Below are positions 46,982-54,887 of a stretch of DNA of 58,155 nucleotides, piece after piece. A model generated the notes under the pieces. That model saw only the letters and a program-made list of their open reading frames with translations, had not been told where the DNA came from and made no database searches. Origin of the DNA: Sphingomonas sp. Leaf10 (GTDB lineage: Bacteria > Pseudomonadota > Alphaproteobacteria > Sphingomonadales > Sphingomonadaceae). A program made the position numbers and the translations under genes. Every line of letters starts with the position of its first letter. The first letter of the stretch is position 1. The stretch covers positions 144,101 to 202,255 of the forward strand of contig NZ_LMKE01000013.1 in assembly GCF_001421245.1 (NCBI RefSeq), given 5' to 3'.

Positions 46982-47668
46982 ATGGAAATCACCACCCCCG
47001 CCCCGCTCGACATCGACGCCGACACCGCTGCTGCCACCGAACCCTCGCGCGACTGCCCGCGCTGCCCACGCCTTGTCGAGGTCCGCGAGAAGCTGCGCGT
47101 CGAACATCCGGCGTGGTGGAACGCCCCGGTCCCCGTCCTTGCCGACACCGATCCATGGCTGGCGATCATCGGCCTCGCGCCGGGACTGCAGGGTGCCAAC
47201 CGCACCGCCCGCCCATTCACCGGCGACCGGTCCGGGCCGCTGTTCTGGGACACGCTGATCGCCGCCGGGCTGGCCGAGGGCATCTATACCGGTCGGGTTG
47301 AGGATGCGCCGGTGCCAAAGGGAATCGCGATAATCAACGCCGTCCGCTGCCTGCCGCCCGAAAACAGACCGTTGCCGGAGGAAATCCGCACCTGTCGCCC
47401 GTTCCTCGACGCCGATCTGGCGGCGATGCCGTCGCTGCGCGTCGTCGTCGCGCTGGGCGCGATCGCGCACCAGTCGGCGGTGAAGGTCATGGGCGGTCGC
47501 CTGCCCAAGGCACCGTTCGCGCATCTGGCCGAACACACCATGCCCGGCGGGATCACGCTGATCGATAGCTATCACTGTTCGCGCTACAACCAGAATACCG
47601 GGCGACTGACGCCGGAGATGTTCGCGGCGGTGTTTGCCCGCGCGATCGAACTGCGCGAGGCACGCTGA
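46982..47668 (+). CDS. family 5 uracil-DNA glycosylase (UdgB type)
   Basis: A 228-residue base-excision enzyme. Motif A is IGLAPGLQGANRTARPFTGD near residue 62, without the polar catalytic residue of family 1, as is known for family 5. Motif B is DSYHCSRYNQNTGRL near 200. Cysteines for a 4Fe-4S cluster are the N-terminal CPRCPRL pair and two more near 122 and 140. It removes uracil and possibly hypoxanthine from DNA. Confidence 0.92.
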   Translation: MEITTPAPLDIDADTAAATEPSRDCPRCPRLVEVREKLRVEHPAWWNAPVPVLADTDPWLAIIGLAPGLQGANRTARPFTGDRSGPLFWDTLIAAGLAEGIYTGRVEDAPVPKGIAIINAVRCLPPENRPLPEEIRTCRPFLDADLAAMPSLRVVVALGAIAHQSAVKVMGGRLPKAPFAHLAEHTMPGGITLIDSYHCSRYNQNTGRLTPEMFAAVFARAIELREAR

Positions 47669-47733
47669 ATCCGCTTGTGCGGCGGCACCGGCCCGGTAGC
47701 GTGGCCGGAAGAGAATATAGGGGGAATTGCCGA

Positions 47734-49503
47734 ATGTATCGCCGCCATTTCGTCGCGCTGATGGCGCTTGCGCCGCTGGCCGGCAGCTTTCCGGCGCTGG
47801 CGCAGAGCGGCCCGGCCGGCGATTTCGCGCGGCTGTCGAAACGCTATCTCGATGGCATCGCAAAGCTGCACCCGGGCTATGCCACCGCGCTCGGCAATCA
47901 TGCGCATGACAGCGAGGTCGAGGACCTGTCCGCTGCCGGCCGCGCCCGCGACGCCGAATTCCTGCGTGCGACGCTGCTCGAACTCAACGCCATCCCCCGC
48001 GACACGCTTTCGCGCGACGATCAGGTCGATGCCGCGCTGCTCGACAACGATCTGCGCTATCAATTGTGGACGCTCGAAGTCCTGCAACCCTTTGCCTGGG
48101 ATCCGCAGGGCGCGGCCGGCACCATTTCCGGCGGCCTCTACGCCCTTGCCGCGCGCGACTTCGCGCCATGGCCGCAGCGGCTGCGCGCGGCGACGCGGCG
48201 CATGGAACAGGTACCGACCATGTATGCGCAGATGCGGGCAAGCATCGTTCCCGAACGCGTGCCCGCCATCTACGCCACTACCGTCGCCAAGCAGAATGAT
48301 GGCATCCTGCAAATCGTCGAGACGATGCTCGCACCGCACCGGTCGACGCTGAGCCGCAGCGACCGGGCGAAGTTCGACCGCGCCGTCGCCACGCTGAAAA
48401 CCGCGACCGCCGAACAGCAACGCTGGCTCGACACCGTGCTGGTACCCGCTGCCAAGGGCGATTTCCGCCTGTCGCCCGAACTGTACGACCAGAAGGTCAA
48501 GTTCGCGCTCCTGTCGCCGCTGTCGCGCACCGAGATCAAGGCACGCGCCGTTCGCGCCGCCGCCGATACCCGCGCCGGAATGTACGAACAGGCGCGCATC
48601 GTCCTGCGCGGCCGCCCGAAGGCACCACCGACACCGGCCCGGCCGACCCCGGCCCAGCAGCAAAAGGCGATCGAAGCCGCGCTGGAGATGAGCTACGCGC
48701 GGCGCCCGACCCGCTCAGGCGTGATGGCCAAGGCGCGCTCGACGCTTGAACAGGCGACCGCCTTCGTCCGTGAAAAGAAGCTGGTACGGGTGCCGACCAC
48801 CCCGGTCCAGATCATCGAGATGCCGAAGTTCCAGCAGGGTGTCGCCGTCGCCTATTGCGACAGCCCCGGTCCGCTCGAGAAAAATCTCGGTACCTTCTAC
48901 GCCGTGTCGCCGATCCCGGCCGACTGGACCGATGCGCAGACGACCTCGTTCCTGCGTGAATATAACGACTATATGCTCCACGACCTGTCGATCCACGAAG
49001 CGATGCCGGGGCATTACCTGCAAATCGCGCACAGTAACGAGAACAAGTCGGTGTTGCGCGCCGTGCTGTCGTCGGGGCCGTTCGTCGAAGGCTGGGCGGT
49101 CTATGCCGAGCGGATGATGGCCGATGCCGATTATCTCGACGGTGATCCGTCGTTCAAGCTGACCGTGCTCAAGATGCGGATGCGGTCTATCACCAACACG
49201 CTGCTGGACATCGGCATCCATACCGAAGGGCTGACCGAAGCGCAGGCGATGAAGCTGATGATGGAAGGCGCGTTCCAGCAGGAGCGCGAGGCCGCCGGCA
49301 AATGGACCCGCGCCCGGCTGGGGTCGACGCAGCTGCTGAGCTACTTCGTGGGGTATAGCGAGCATATGGACATGCGCCGCGAAGCCGAACGCCGCGCGGG
49401 CGGCAAGTTCGACCTGATGCGCTACAACAACGCCGCCATCTCGCACGGATCGCCGCCGGTGCGGTTCGTGCGGGCACTAATGTTCAACGAACCGATCGCG
49501 TAA
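47734..49503 (+). CDS. DUF885 family exported metallopeptidase-like protein
   Basis: A 589-residue protein, start ATG 47734 with GGGGG nine bases upstream. The signal peptide (RRHFVALMALAPLAGSFPALA) ends near residue 25. Near the C-terminus it carries SIHEAMPGHYLQIAH, an HExxxGH-type zinc site typical of DUF885, followed by GWAVYAERMMAD with a further Glu ligand. Members are believed to be periplasmic peptidases. Substrate unknown. A family A repeat follows the stop. Confidence 0.9.
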   Translation: MYRRHFVALMALAPLAGSFPALAQSGPAGDFARLSKRYLDGIAKLHPGYATALGNHAHDSEVEDLSAAGRARDAEFLRATLLELNAIPRDTLSRDDQVDAALLDNDLRYQLWTLEVLQPFAWDPQGAAGTISGGLYALAARDFAPWPQRLRAATRRMEQVPTMYAQMRASIVPERVPAIYATTVAKQNDGILQIVETMLAPHRSTLSRSDRAKFDRAVATLKTATAEQQRWLDTVLVPAAKGDFRLSPELYDQKVKFALLSPLSRTEIKARAVRAAADTRAGMYEQARIVLRGRPKAPPTPARPTPAQQQKAIEAALEMSYARRPTRSGVMAKARSTLEQATAFVREKKLVRVPTTPVQIIEMPKFQQGVAVAYCDSPGPLEKNLGTFYAVSPIPADWTDAQTTSFLREYNDYMLHDLSIHEAMPGHYLQIAHSNENKSVLRAVLSSGPFVEGWAVYAERMMADADYLDGDPSFKLTVLKMRMRSITNTLLDIGIHTEGLTEAQAMKLMMEGAFQQEREAAGKWTRARLGSTQLLSYFVGYSEHMDMRREAERRAGGKFDLMRYNNAAISHGSPPVRFVRALMFNEPIA

Positions 49504-49504
49504 T

Positions 49505-49643
49505 CAAATCCTCCCCGCTCTGCGGGGAGGGGGACCGCCGCGAAGCGGTGGTGGAGGGGGGTGTCCGCATACGGAACCGTTGCATTGCGTGGCCCCCCCT
49601 CCACCAGCTTCGCTGGTCCCCCTCCCCATGAGATGGGGAGGAG
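49505..49643. repeat. palindromic intergenic repeat, family A copy 3
   Basis: About 139 bases from AAATCCTCCCC to GGGGAGGAG, in the opposite orientation to copy 2. The shared core is GTCCGCATACGG at 49563-49574. It lies between the convergent DUF885 and DUF3298-like genes. Confidence 0.85.
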
Positions 49644-49644
49644 T

Positions 49645-50346
49645 TCAGCGCGTGACGAACGACCCGCGATACTCCGCCTTCACCGCGCGCAACACCGCCG
49701 TCGTCACCGGCAGCGTATGCTCATACTGCCCCTCGGCATAGGAGCCGACGACATACTGGTCGGCGATCACTCCTATGCGGTCGAATGCTCGACCATTCGA
49801 CGAACCGAGCAGCACCGTCACGTCCTTGACCGGCGGACATTTGCCGAAAACCGCGTCGCCGCCGGCTACCGCCCCGACCCGCCGCGTCCGTTCTGCCGAC
49901 ATCCAGCGACACCAGCCGGGCATCACCGCCGCCTGTAATGCCGCAGGCGAGACGAACACCGCCTTCGGGTCCACCCGCCGCCCGGCGCGCTTGTCCCACA
50001 ACAGCCCGCCCGACGCGGTCCCGCCATGCGCGCCGCCGCTATAGTTGTAATCGCTGACCGACAGGCTAAGGAAGCGCTGCGTATCGGCCACGACCTTCCA
50101 CTCCTTCTGCGCCTCATATTTGCGGAACGGAAAGCCGTCGCGCTTCGCCTCGCGGCGGGAGGTCGCGGCATCGCGCGCGATCATGGCGCGCTGCTTCGCC
50201 TTGTCCGCCTCCAGCCATGCCTTGAGCGGCGCGATCCGCGCGGCCTGTGCCGGGTAGCGGTAGGCGAAGTCGTAATCCGCCGACTGCGCCGATGCCAGCG
50301 GCGCCACCGCCAGCATCGCCACCCCGATCAACCATCCTGCCCGCAT
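49645..50346 (-). CDS. exported DUF3298/RsiV-like protein
   Basis: A 233-residue protein from ATG 50346, with GGAGG eight bases upstream. The signal peptide (GWLIGVAMLAVAPLASAQ) ends near 21. The mature part has LSVSDYNYSGGAHGGTASGGLLWDKRAGRRVDPKAVF near 92, the hallmark of the DUF3298 fold (also in the RsiV ectodomain), where YNYSGGAHG is conserved. A role at the envelope is inferred; the ligand is unknown. Confidence 0.85.
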   Translation of the reverse strand: MRAGWLIGVAMLAVAPLASAQSADYDFAYRYPAQAARIAPLKAWLEADKAKQRAMIARDAATSRREAKRDGFPFRKYEAQKEWKVVADTQRFLSLSVSDYNYSGGAHGGTASGGLLWDKRAGRRVDPKAVFVSPAALQAAVMPGWCRWMSAERTRRVGAVAGGDAVFGKCPPVKDVTVLLGSSNGRAFDRIGVIADQYVVGSYAEGQYEHTLPVTTAVLRAVKAEYRGSFVTR

Positions 50347-50404
50347 CTCGTCCACCTCCGATCCACGCCTTATGCCGGAACAGAGATGACCACAGGCTGA
50401 CGGA

Positions 50405-51757
50405 TCAGTCCGCGAACAACAGTACCGGCGTTTCGATCAGCCGCTTCAACGCCTGGACATAGCTGGCGGCATCGTGACCATCGACGACACGGTGGTCGCA
50501 GCTGATCGACAGGTTCATCAGCTTCGCCTTCACGATCTCCTCGCCGCCGCCGGGACGCGCACGGAATACCGGGCGTTCGACGATGCGGTTCGGGCCGATG
50601 ATCGCGACCTCGGGACGGTTGATGACCGGCGTGGTCGCGATCCCGCCGAGCGGCCCGAGCGAGGTGATGGTGACCGTACCGCCCGACAATTCCTCCGACT
50701 TCGCCTTGCCGGTCCGCGCCGCATCGGCCAGCCGCACGATCTCGGTCGCGAGCTGCCACGGGTTCAGGTCCTGCGCATCGCGGATGACCGGCACCATCAG
50801 CCCGGCATCGGTCTGCGCCGCCATGCCCAGATGTACCCGCCCGAACCGGGTCACAACCCCGGCTTCGTCGTCATAACGGGCGTTGAGCATCGGGAAGTCG
50901 GGCAGCGTCCGGCAGATCGCGACGATCAGCAGCGGCAGCATGGTCAGTTTGGGCCGCTGGCCGCGCGCGTCGTTGAGGTCGGCGCGCATCGCCTCCAGCG
51001 CGGTGACGTCGATTTCCTCGACATAGGTGAAGTGTGGGATGTGACGCTTCGCCGCCGCCATGTTCTCGGCGATGCGGCGGCGCATACCGATAACCTTGAC
51101 GGTTTCGTCCGGGCGGGCACGGCTGGCGTGCGGGGCATGATAGCCCTGCGCGCTGCCATAGCGGAGATAGGCGTCAAGGTCGGCGTGGCGGATGTGCGGG
51201 CCGTCATGGTGGACGGCGGACAGGTCGATGCCGAGGTCGGCGGCGCGAGCACGGACGGCGGGGGAGGCCAAAACTCCTCCCCGTTCACGGGGAGGGGGAC
51301 CGTCCGGCGTAGCCGGATGGTGGAGGGGGGTAGCCTGTTGCGGAACATCGGCGGGCGTTGCGTCCAGCGGCGCTCCCCCTCCACCATGCTGCGCATGGTC
51401 CCCCTCCCCGTGCCGGGGAGGATCTTGCCGTTCCGCTACTGGCGAGGTCGCGACTTCCTCGACGCCCGGATTTTCCGCTTCGACCCGCTCGGGTTCGGTC
51501 GGCTGCACGACCTCCTCGGTCGTCTCGATCACCACCAGCGTCGCGCCGATCGCCACCTGGTCGCCCGGCTCACCGGCCAGTTCGACCACCGTACCCGCGA
51601 CCGGGCTTTCCATTTCGACCGTCGCCTTGTCGGTCATCATATCGGCGAGGCGGCCGTCTTCCTCGACGCGGTCGCCGACGGCGACGTGCCATGCGACGAT
51701 CTCGGCTTCGGAAATGCCTTCGCCGATGTCGGGCAGGCGGAAAGAGAAACGTGCCAT
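50405..51757 (-). CDS. bkdB: branched-chain alpha-keto acid dehydrogenase E2 (lipoyl transacylase)
   Basis: A 450-residue core subunit. The lipoyl domain (1-80) has the lipoylated Lys44 in MMTDKATVE. The peripheral-subunit-binding domain is at about 162-200 (ASPAVRARAADLGIDLSAVHHDGP). The catalytic domain runs from about 220 to the end with SCDHRVVDGHDAA. Residues about 111-161, in the linker between the first two, are encoded by a copy of repeat family A (51272-51426) read in frame. The segment is His/Pro/Gly-rich and fits a flexible linker. It is last in the bkdA1-bkdA2-bkdB operon; no lpd gene follows. Confidence 0.95.
   Translation of the reverse strand: MARFSFRLPDIGEGISEAEIVAWHVAVGDRVEEDGRLADMMTDKATVEMESPVAGTVVELAGEPGDQVAIGATLVVIETTEEVVQPTEPERVEAENPGVEEVATSPVAERQDPPRHGEGDHAQHGGGGAPLDATPADVPQQATPLHHPATPDGPPPRERGGVLASPAVRARAADLGIDLSAVHHDGPHIRHADLDAYLRYGSAQGYHAPHASRARPDETVKVIGMRRRIAENMAAAKRHIPHFTYVEEIDVTALEAMRADLNDARGQRPKLTMLPLLIVAICRTLPDFPMLNARYDDEAGVVTRFGRVHLGMAAQTDAGLMVPVIRDAQDLNPWQLATEIVRLADAARTGKAKSEELSGGTVTITSLGPLGGIATTPVINRPEVAIIGPNRIVERPVFRARPGGGEEIVKAKLMNLSISCDHRVVDGHDAASYVQALKRLIETPVLLFAD
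51272..51426. repeat. family A palindromic repeat inside bkdB
   Basis: The same inverted ends (ACTCCTCCCCG and CGGGGAGGAT) and inner hairpins (GGGGAGGGGGACC, CCTCCACCATGC) as the intergenic copies. Here, however, it lies within an open frame with no stop codon in the frame used. Length is about 155 bases. It sits exactly in the inter-domain linker of the E2 protein. Confidence 0.85.
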
Positions 51758-51762
51758 GGCGG

Positions 51763-52776
51763 TCAGTCCTGCATGATCTTCTTGAGCGCCTGTCCGATAC
51801 GGACCGGCCCCGGGAAATACGCCCATTCGAGGCTGTGCGGATACGGCGTGTCGAAGCCGGTCACGCGCTCGATCGGCGCTTCGAGATGGTGGAAGCAGCG
51901 TTCCTGCACCAGCGCCGACAATTCGGCGCCGAAGCCGCCGGTGCGGGTCGCTTCGTGCACGATCATGCAGCGTCCGGTCTTCTTCACCGACGCCTCGATC
52001 GCTTCGATATCGAGCGGGACCAGCGTGCGCAGGTCGAGGATTTCGGCATCGACACCCGCCGCTTCCACGGTCGCCTGTGCGACATGGACCATCGTGCCAT
52101 AGGCGAGGATCGTCAGGTCGGCGCCTTCGCGCACGATCTTCGCCTTGCCCAGCTCGATGCGGTAATAGTCCTCGGGCACTTCCCCGCCGGGATGCTTCGA
52201 CCAATTCTGTGCCGGCTTGTCCCAATTGCCGTCGAACGGGCCGTTATAGATGCGCTTGGGTTCGAAGAAGAGGACCGGGTCATTGTCCTCGATCGCGGCG
52301 ATCAGCAGCCCCTTCGCGTCATAGGGCGTCGACGGGATCACCGTCTTGATGCCGCTGACATGGGTGAAGATGCCCTCCGGCGACTGGCTGTGCGTCTGCC
52401 CACCGAAGATGCCGCCGCCGAAGGGAGAGCGGACCGTGATCGGTGCGGTGAAGTCGCCGGCCGAGCGATAGCGCAGCCGCGCCGCCTCGCTGACCAGCTG
52501 GTCGAGCGCGGGATAGATATAGTCGGCGAACTGGATTTCGGGCACCGGACGCAGGCCGTACGCACCCATGCCGACCGCGACGCCGATGATGCCGCATTCG
52601 GTGATCGGCGTATCGAACACGCGGGTCTTGCCGTATTTCGACTGCAGGCCGGCGGTCGCGCGGAACACGCCGCCGAAATAGCCGACATCTTCGCCCATGA
52701 CGATCACGCTCGGGTCGCGGTCCATCACCACGTCCATCGCGGAATTGATCGCCTGGATCATGTTCATCCGCGCCAT
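51763..52776 (-). CDS. bkdA2: branched-chain alpha-keto acid dehydrogenase E1 beta subunit
   Basis: A 337-residue partner of the E1 alpha chain. It has the TPP-binding VIVMGEDVGYFGGVFRAT near 25 and GIVGVAVGMGAYGLRPVPEIQFADY-like region near 60 (here IIGVAVGMGAYG). HSQSPEGIFTHVSGIKTVIPSTPYDAKGLL near 130 forms the metal/TPP loop. It begins one base after the alpha gene ends (TGACATG) and ends six bases before bkdB. Confidence 0.95.
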   Translation of the reverse strand: MARMNMIQAINSAMDVVMDRDPSVIVMGEDVGYFGGVFRATAGLQSKYGKTRVFDTPITECGIIGVAVGMGAYGLRPVPEIQFADYIYPALDQLVSEAARLRYRSAGDFTAPITVRSPFGGGIFGGQTHSQSPEGIFTHVSGIKTVIPSTPYDAKGLLIAAIEDNDPVLFFEPKRIYNGPFDGNWDKPAQNWSKHPGGEVPEDYYRIELGKAKIVREGADLTILAYGTMVHVAQATVEAAGVDAEILDLRTLVPLDIEAIEASVKKTGRCMIVHEATRTGGFGAELSALVQERCFHHLEAPIERVTGFDTPYPHSLEWAYFPGPVRIGQALKKIMQD

Positions 52777-52777
52777 G

Positions 52778-54070
52778 TCAGTGGCCCTCCTTGCGCGCCC
52801 AGGGGCGACCGGAGGCCTCCTCCTCGGCCATCATCTGCGCCTGTTGTTCACGAAGGTGCCACGGCATGTGCTCGAACACGCCGTCGAACAACGTGTCGAG
52901 CGGCTGGTGCAGGCCGTGGCCGAGGATGCCGTTGGCCTCTGCCGCCTTCTGTGCGGTGCGGACGGCTTCGGCGACCTCGCGGTCCATCGCCGCGTGACGT
53001 TCGTCATCCCACTCGCCGATGTTGACAAGGTGCGCCTTCAACCGGGCGATCGGGTCGCCCAGCGGCCAGGCGGTCGGCTCACTGGCGGAGCGATATTGCG
53101 ACGGGTCGTCCGAGGTCGAGTGCCCTTCGGCGCGATAGGTGAAATGTTCGATCAGCGTCGGTCCCTGATTGGTCCGTGCGCGTTCGGCGGCCCAGGCGGT
53201 GGCGGCATAGACCGCGAGCGCGTCGTTGCCGTCGACCCGCAGGCCGGCGATGCCGTAGCCGATCGCCCGCGCGGCGAAGGTCGTCGCCTCTGCGCCCGCA
53301 AAGCCGGAAAAGCTGCTGATCGCCCATTGGTTGTTGACGACGTTGAAGATCACCGGCGCGCGGTAGACGGTGGCGAAGGTCAGCGCGGAGTGGAAGTCGC
53401 CTTCCGCCGTACTCCCCTCCCCGCACCACGTCGCCGCGATCCGGGTATCGCCCTTCGACGCCGACGCCATCGCCCAGCCGACCGCCTGCGGATATTGCGT
53501 GGTCAGGTTGCCAGAAATCGAGAAGAAGCCGAAATCCTTTGACGAATACATGATCGGCAGCTGCTTGCCCTGCAACTTGTCGGCAGTATTCGAATAGATC
53601 TGGTTCATCATTTCGATCAGCGGATAGTCGCGCGTGATCAGGATGCCCTGCTGGCGATAGCTGGGGAAGGTCATGTCGTCGCGGTCAAGTGCCATGGTTC
53701 CGGCAACCGCGATCGCCTCTTCGCCGGTACATTTCATGTAGAAGCTGGTCTTGCCCTGCCGCTGCGCGCGGAACATGCGTTCGTCGAACGCGCGCACCGT
53801 CGCCATCTTCAGCAGGATCCGCCGCAGCATGTCGGGGTCGAGCCGGGGGTTCCAAGGGCCGACCGCCTGCCCCTGTTCGTCCAGCACGCGCACCAGCGTG
53901 TAGCTCAAGTCGTGGAAGCTGTCGGGCGCGGCGGCGGTGTCGGGGCGGGGTTGCGCGCCGGCGGGCGGCACGGCGACATCGGCGAAGTCCACCGCATCGC
54001 CGGGACGGAATTTGGGTTCGGGCACGTGCAGCGCGAGGCGCGGCAGGTTCGTGCGGCTGTCGCCGGTCAT
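52778..54070 (-). CDS. bkdA1: branched-chain alpha-keto acid dehydrogenase E1 alpha subunit
   Basis: A 430-residue thiamine-diphosphate enzyme that decarboxylates the keto acids of Leu, Ile and Val. The sequence follows bacterial BkdA1 closely. The block YSSKDFGFFSISGNLTTQYPQ lies near 165. A TPP motif of the GDG-x-NN type lies at about 210-245, but reads GEG here. The phosphorylation-loop-like HSTSDDPSQYRSASEP is near 320. The N-terminal 60 residues are Pro/Ala-rich. First gene of the operon; the 156-base gap to 54227 should hold its promoter. Confidence 0.95.
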   Translation of the reverse strand: MTGDSRTNLPRLALHVPEPKFRPGDAVDFADVAVPPAGAQPRPDTAAAPDSFHDLSYTLVRVLDEQGQAVGPWNPRLDPDMLRRILLKMATVRAFDERMFRAQRQGKTSFYMKCTGEEAIAVAGTMALDRDDMTFPSYRQQGILITRDYPLIEMMNQIYSNTADKLQGKQLPIMYSSKDFGFFSISGNLTTQYPQAVGWAMASASKGDTRIAATWCGEGSTAEGDFHSALTFATVYRAPVIFNVVNNQWAISSFSGFAGAEATTFAARAIGYGIAGLRVDGNDALAVYAATAWAAERARTNQGPTLIEHFTYRAEGHSTSDDPSQYRSASEPTAWPLGDPIARLKAHLVNIGEWDDERHAAMDREVAEAVRTAQKAAEANGILGHGLHQPLDTLFDGVFEHMPWHLREQQAQMMAEEEASGRPWARKEGH

Positions 54071-54226
54071 GCACTCTCCATGTCTCTGCGTCGTCCGTCA
54101 GGGCGCGCAGACTCGTTACAAACGCTTGTTATATAATTTCAACGCACTTGGCGAGGGGGTCGTTGCGCCCGACAGGAACCGTTGGCGCAATTATCCGTAT
54201 CGCATTGAACCGAAACGGAGAAAATC

Positions 54227-54796
54227 ATGGGCGACCTTGCCGGGTGGATCGCACCGACCGCGACCATGATCGCCGCGATGATGACCGCCGCCAATCTGGG
54301 CGCGCGCATTACCGGATGGGGCTTCGTCATCTTCTGCGTCGGATCGGTCGCGTGGACGACGGTCGGACTGACCAGCGGACAGACCAATCTGGTGCTGTCG
54401 AACGCGTTCCTGACACTCGTGAACGTCGTCGGCGTATGGCGCTGGCTGGGGCGGCAGGCGAGCTACGACAAGGGCAGCAGCGCGGCGGCGGACGCGAGCG
54501 CGCGGCATCCGGTGCCCTCGCTATATGCCGCGGGCGGCGTGATCGGGGCGACGCTGACGGGACCGCGTGGCGAGGCGGTCGGGACGATCGTCGACGCGAT
54601 GCTCGGCTGCGGCGACAATGCCATCGCCTATGTCGTGGTCAGTACCGGGGGCGTCGGCGGCGTCGGCGAAACGTTGCATGCGCTCACGCCGGCGGAGTTG
54701 GTGTTCGGCAAGGACGGGGTTCGGACGACGCTGACCGCCGATGCGGTTCGCGGGAAGCCGGTGGTGCAGCCGAACCACTGGCCCGAGGCGGTGTAG
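54227..54796 (+). CDS. membrane-anchored PRC-barrel-like protein
   Basis: A 189-residue protein with two or three hydrophobic helices (about 8-25, 28-48, 52-70; GWGFVIFCVGSVAWTTVGL). A PRC-barrel-type cytoplasmic or periplasmic part follows (about 97-170; SLYAAGGVIGATLTGPRGEAVGTIVDAMLG). An AACGGAGAAAATC ribosome site precedes the ATG. The family has no established function. It is divergent from bkdA1. Confidence 0.8.
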   Translation: MGDLAGWIAPTATMIAAMMTAANLGARITGWGFVIFCVGSVAWTTVGLTSGQTNLVLSNAFLTLVNVVGVWRWLGRQASYDKGSSAAADASARHPVPSLYAAGGVIGATLTGPRGEAVGTIVDAMLGCGDNAIAYVVVSTGGVGGVGETLHALTPAELVFGKDGVRTTLTADAVRGKPVVQPNHWPEAV

Positions 54797-54799
54797 GGG

Positions 54800-54887
54800 G
54801 CCGCCGCATCCCGGCAGTTCCGTATGCGGACACCCCCCTCCACCGTCCTCCGGACGGTCTCCCTCCCCGCGTAACGGGGAGGATCTC
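54800..54887. repeat. partial family A repeat, copy at 54.8 kb
   Basis: Only the right half of the element is present: CCGTATGCGGAC core at 54820-54831, CCTCCACCGTCCTCCGG hairpin, and the end CGGGGAGGAT. It lies between convergent genes, just before the M3 peptidase stop. Confidence 0.8.
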
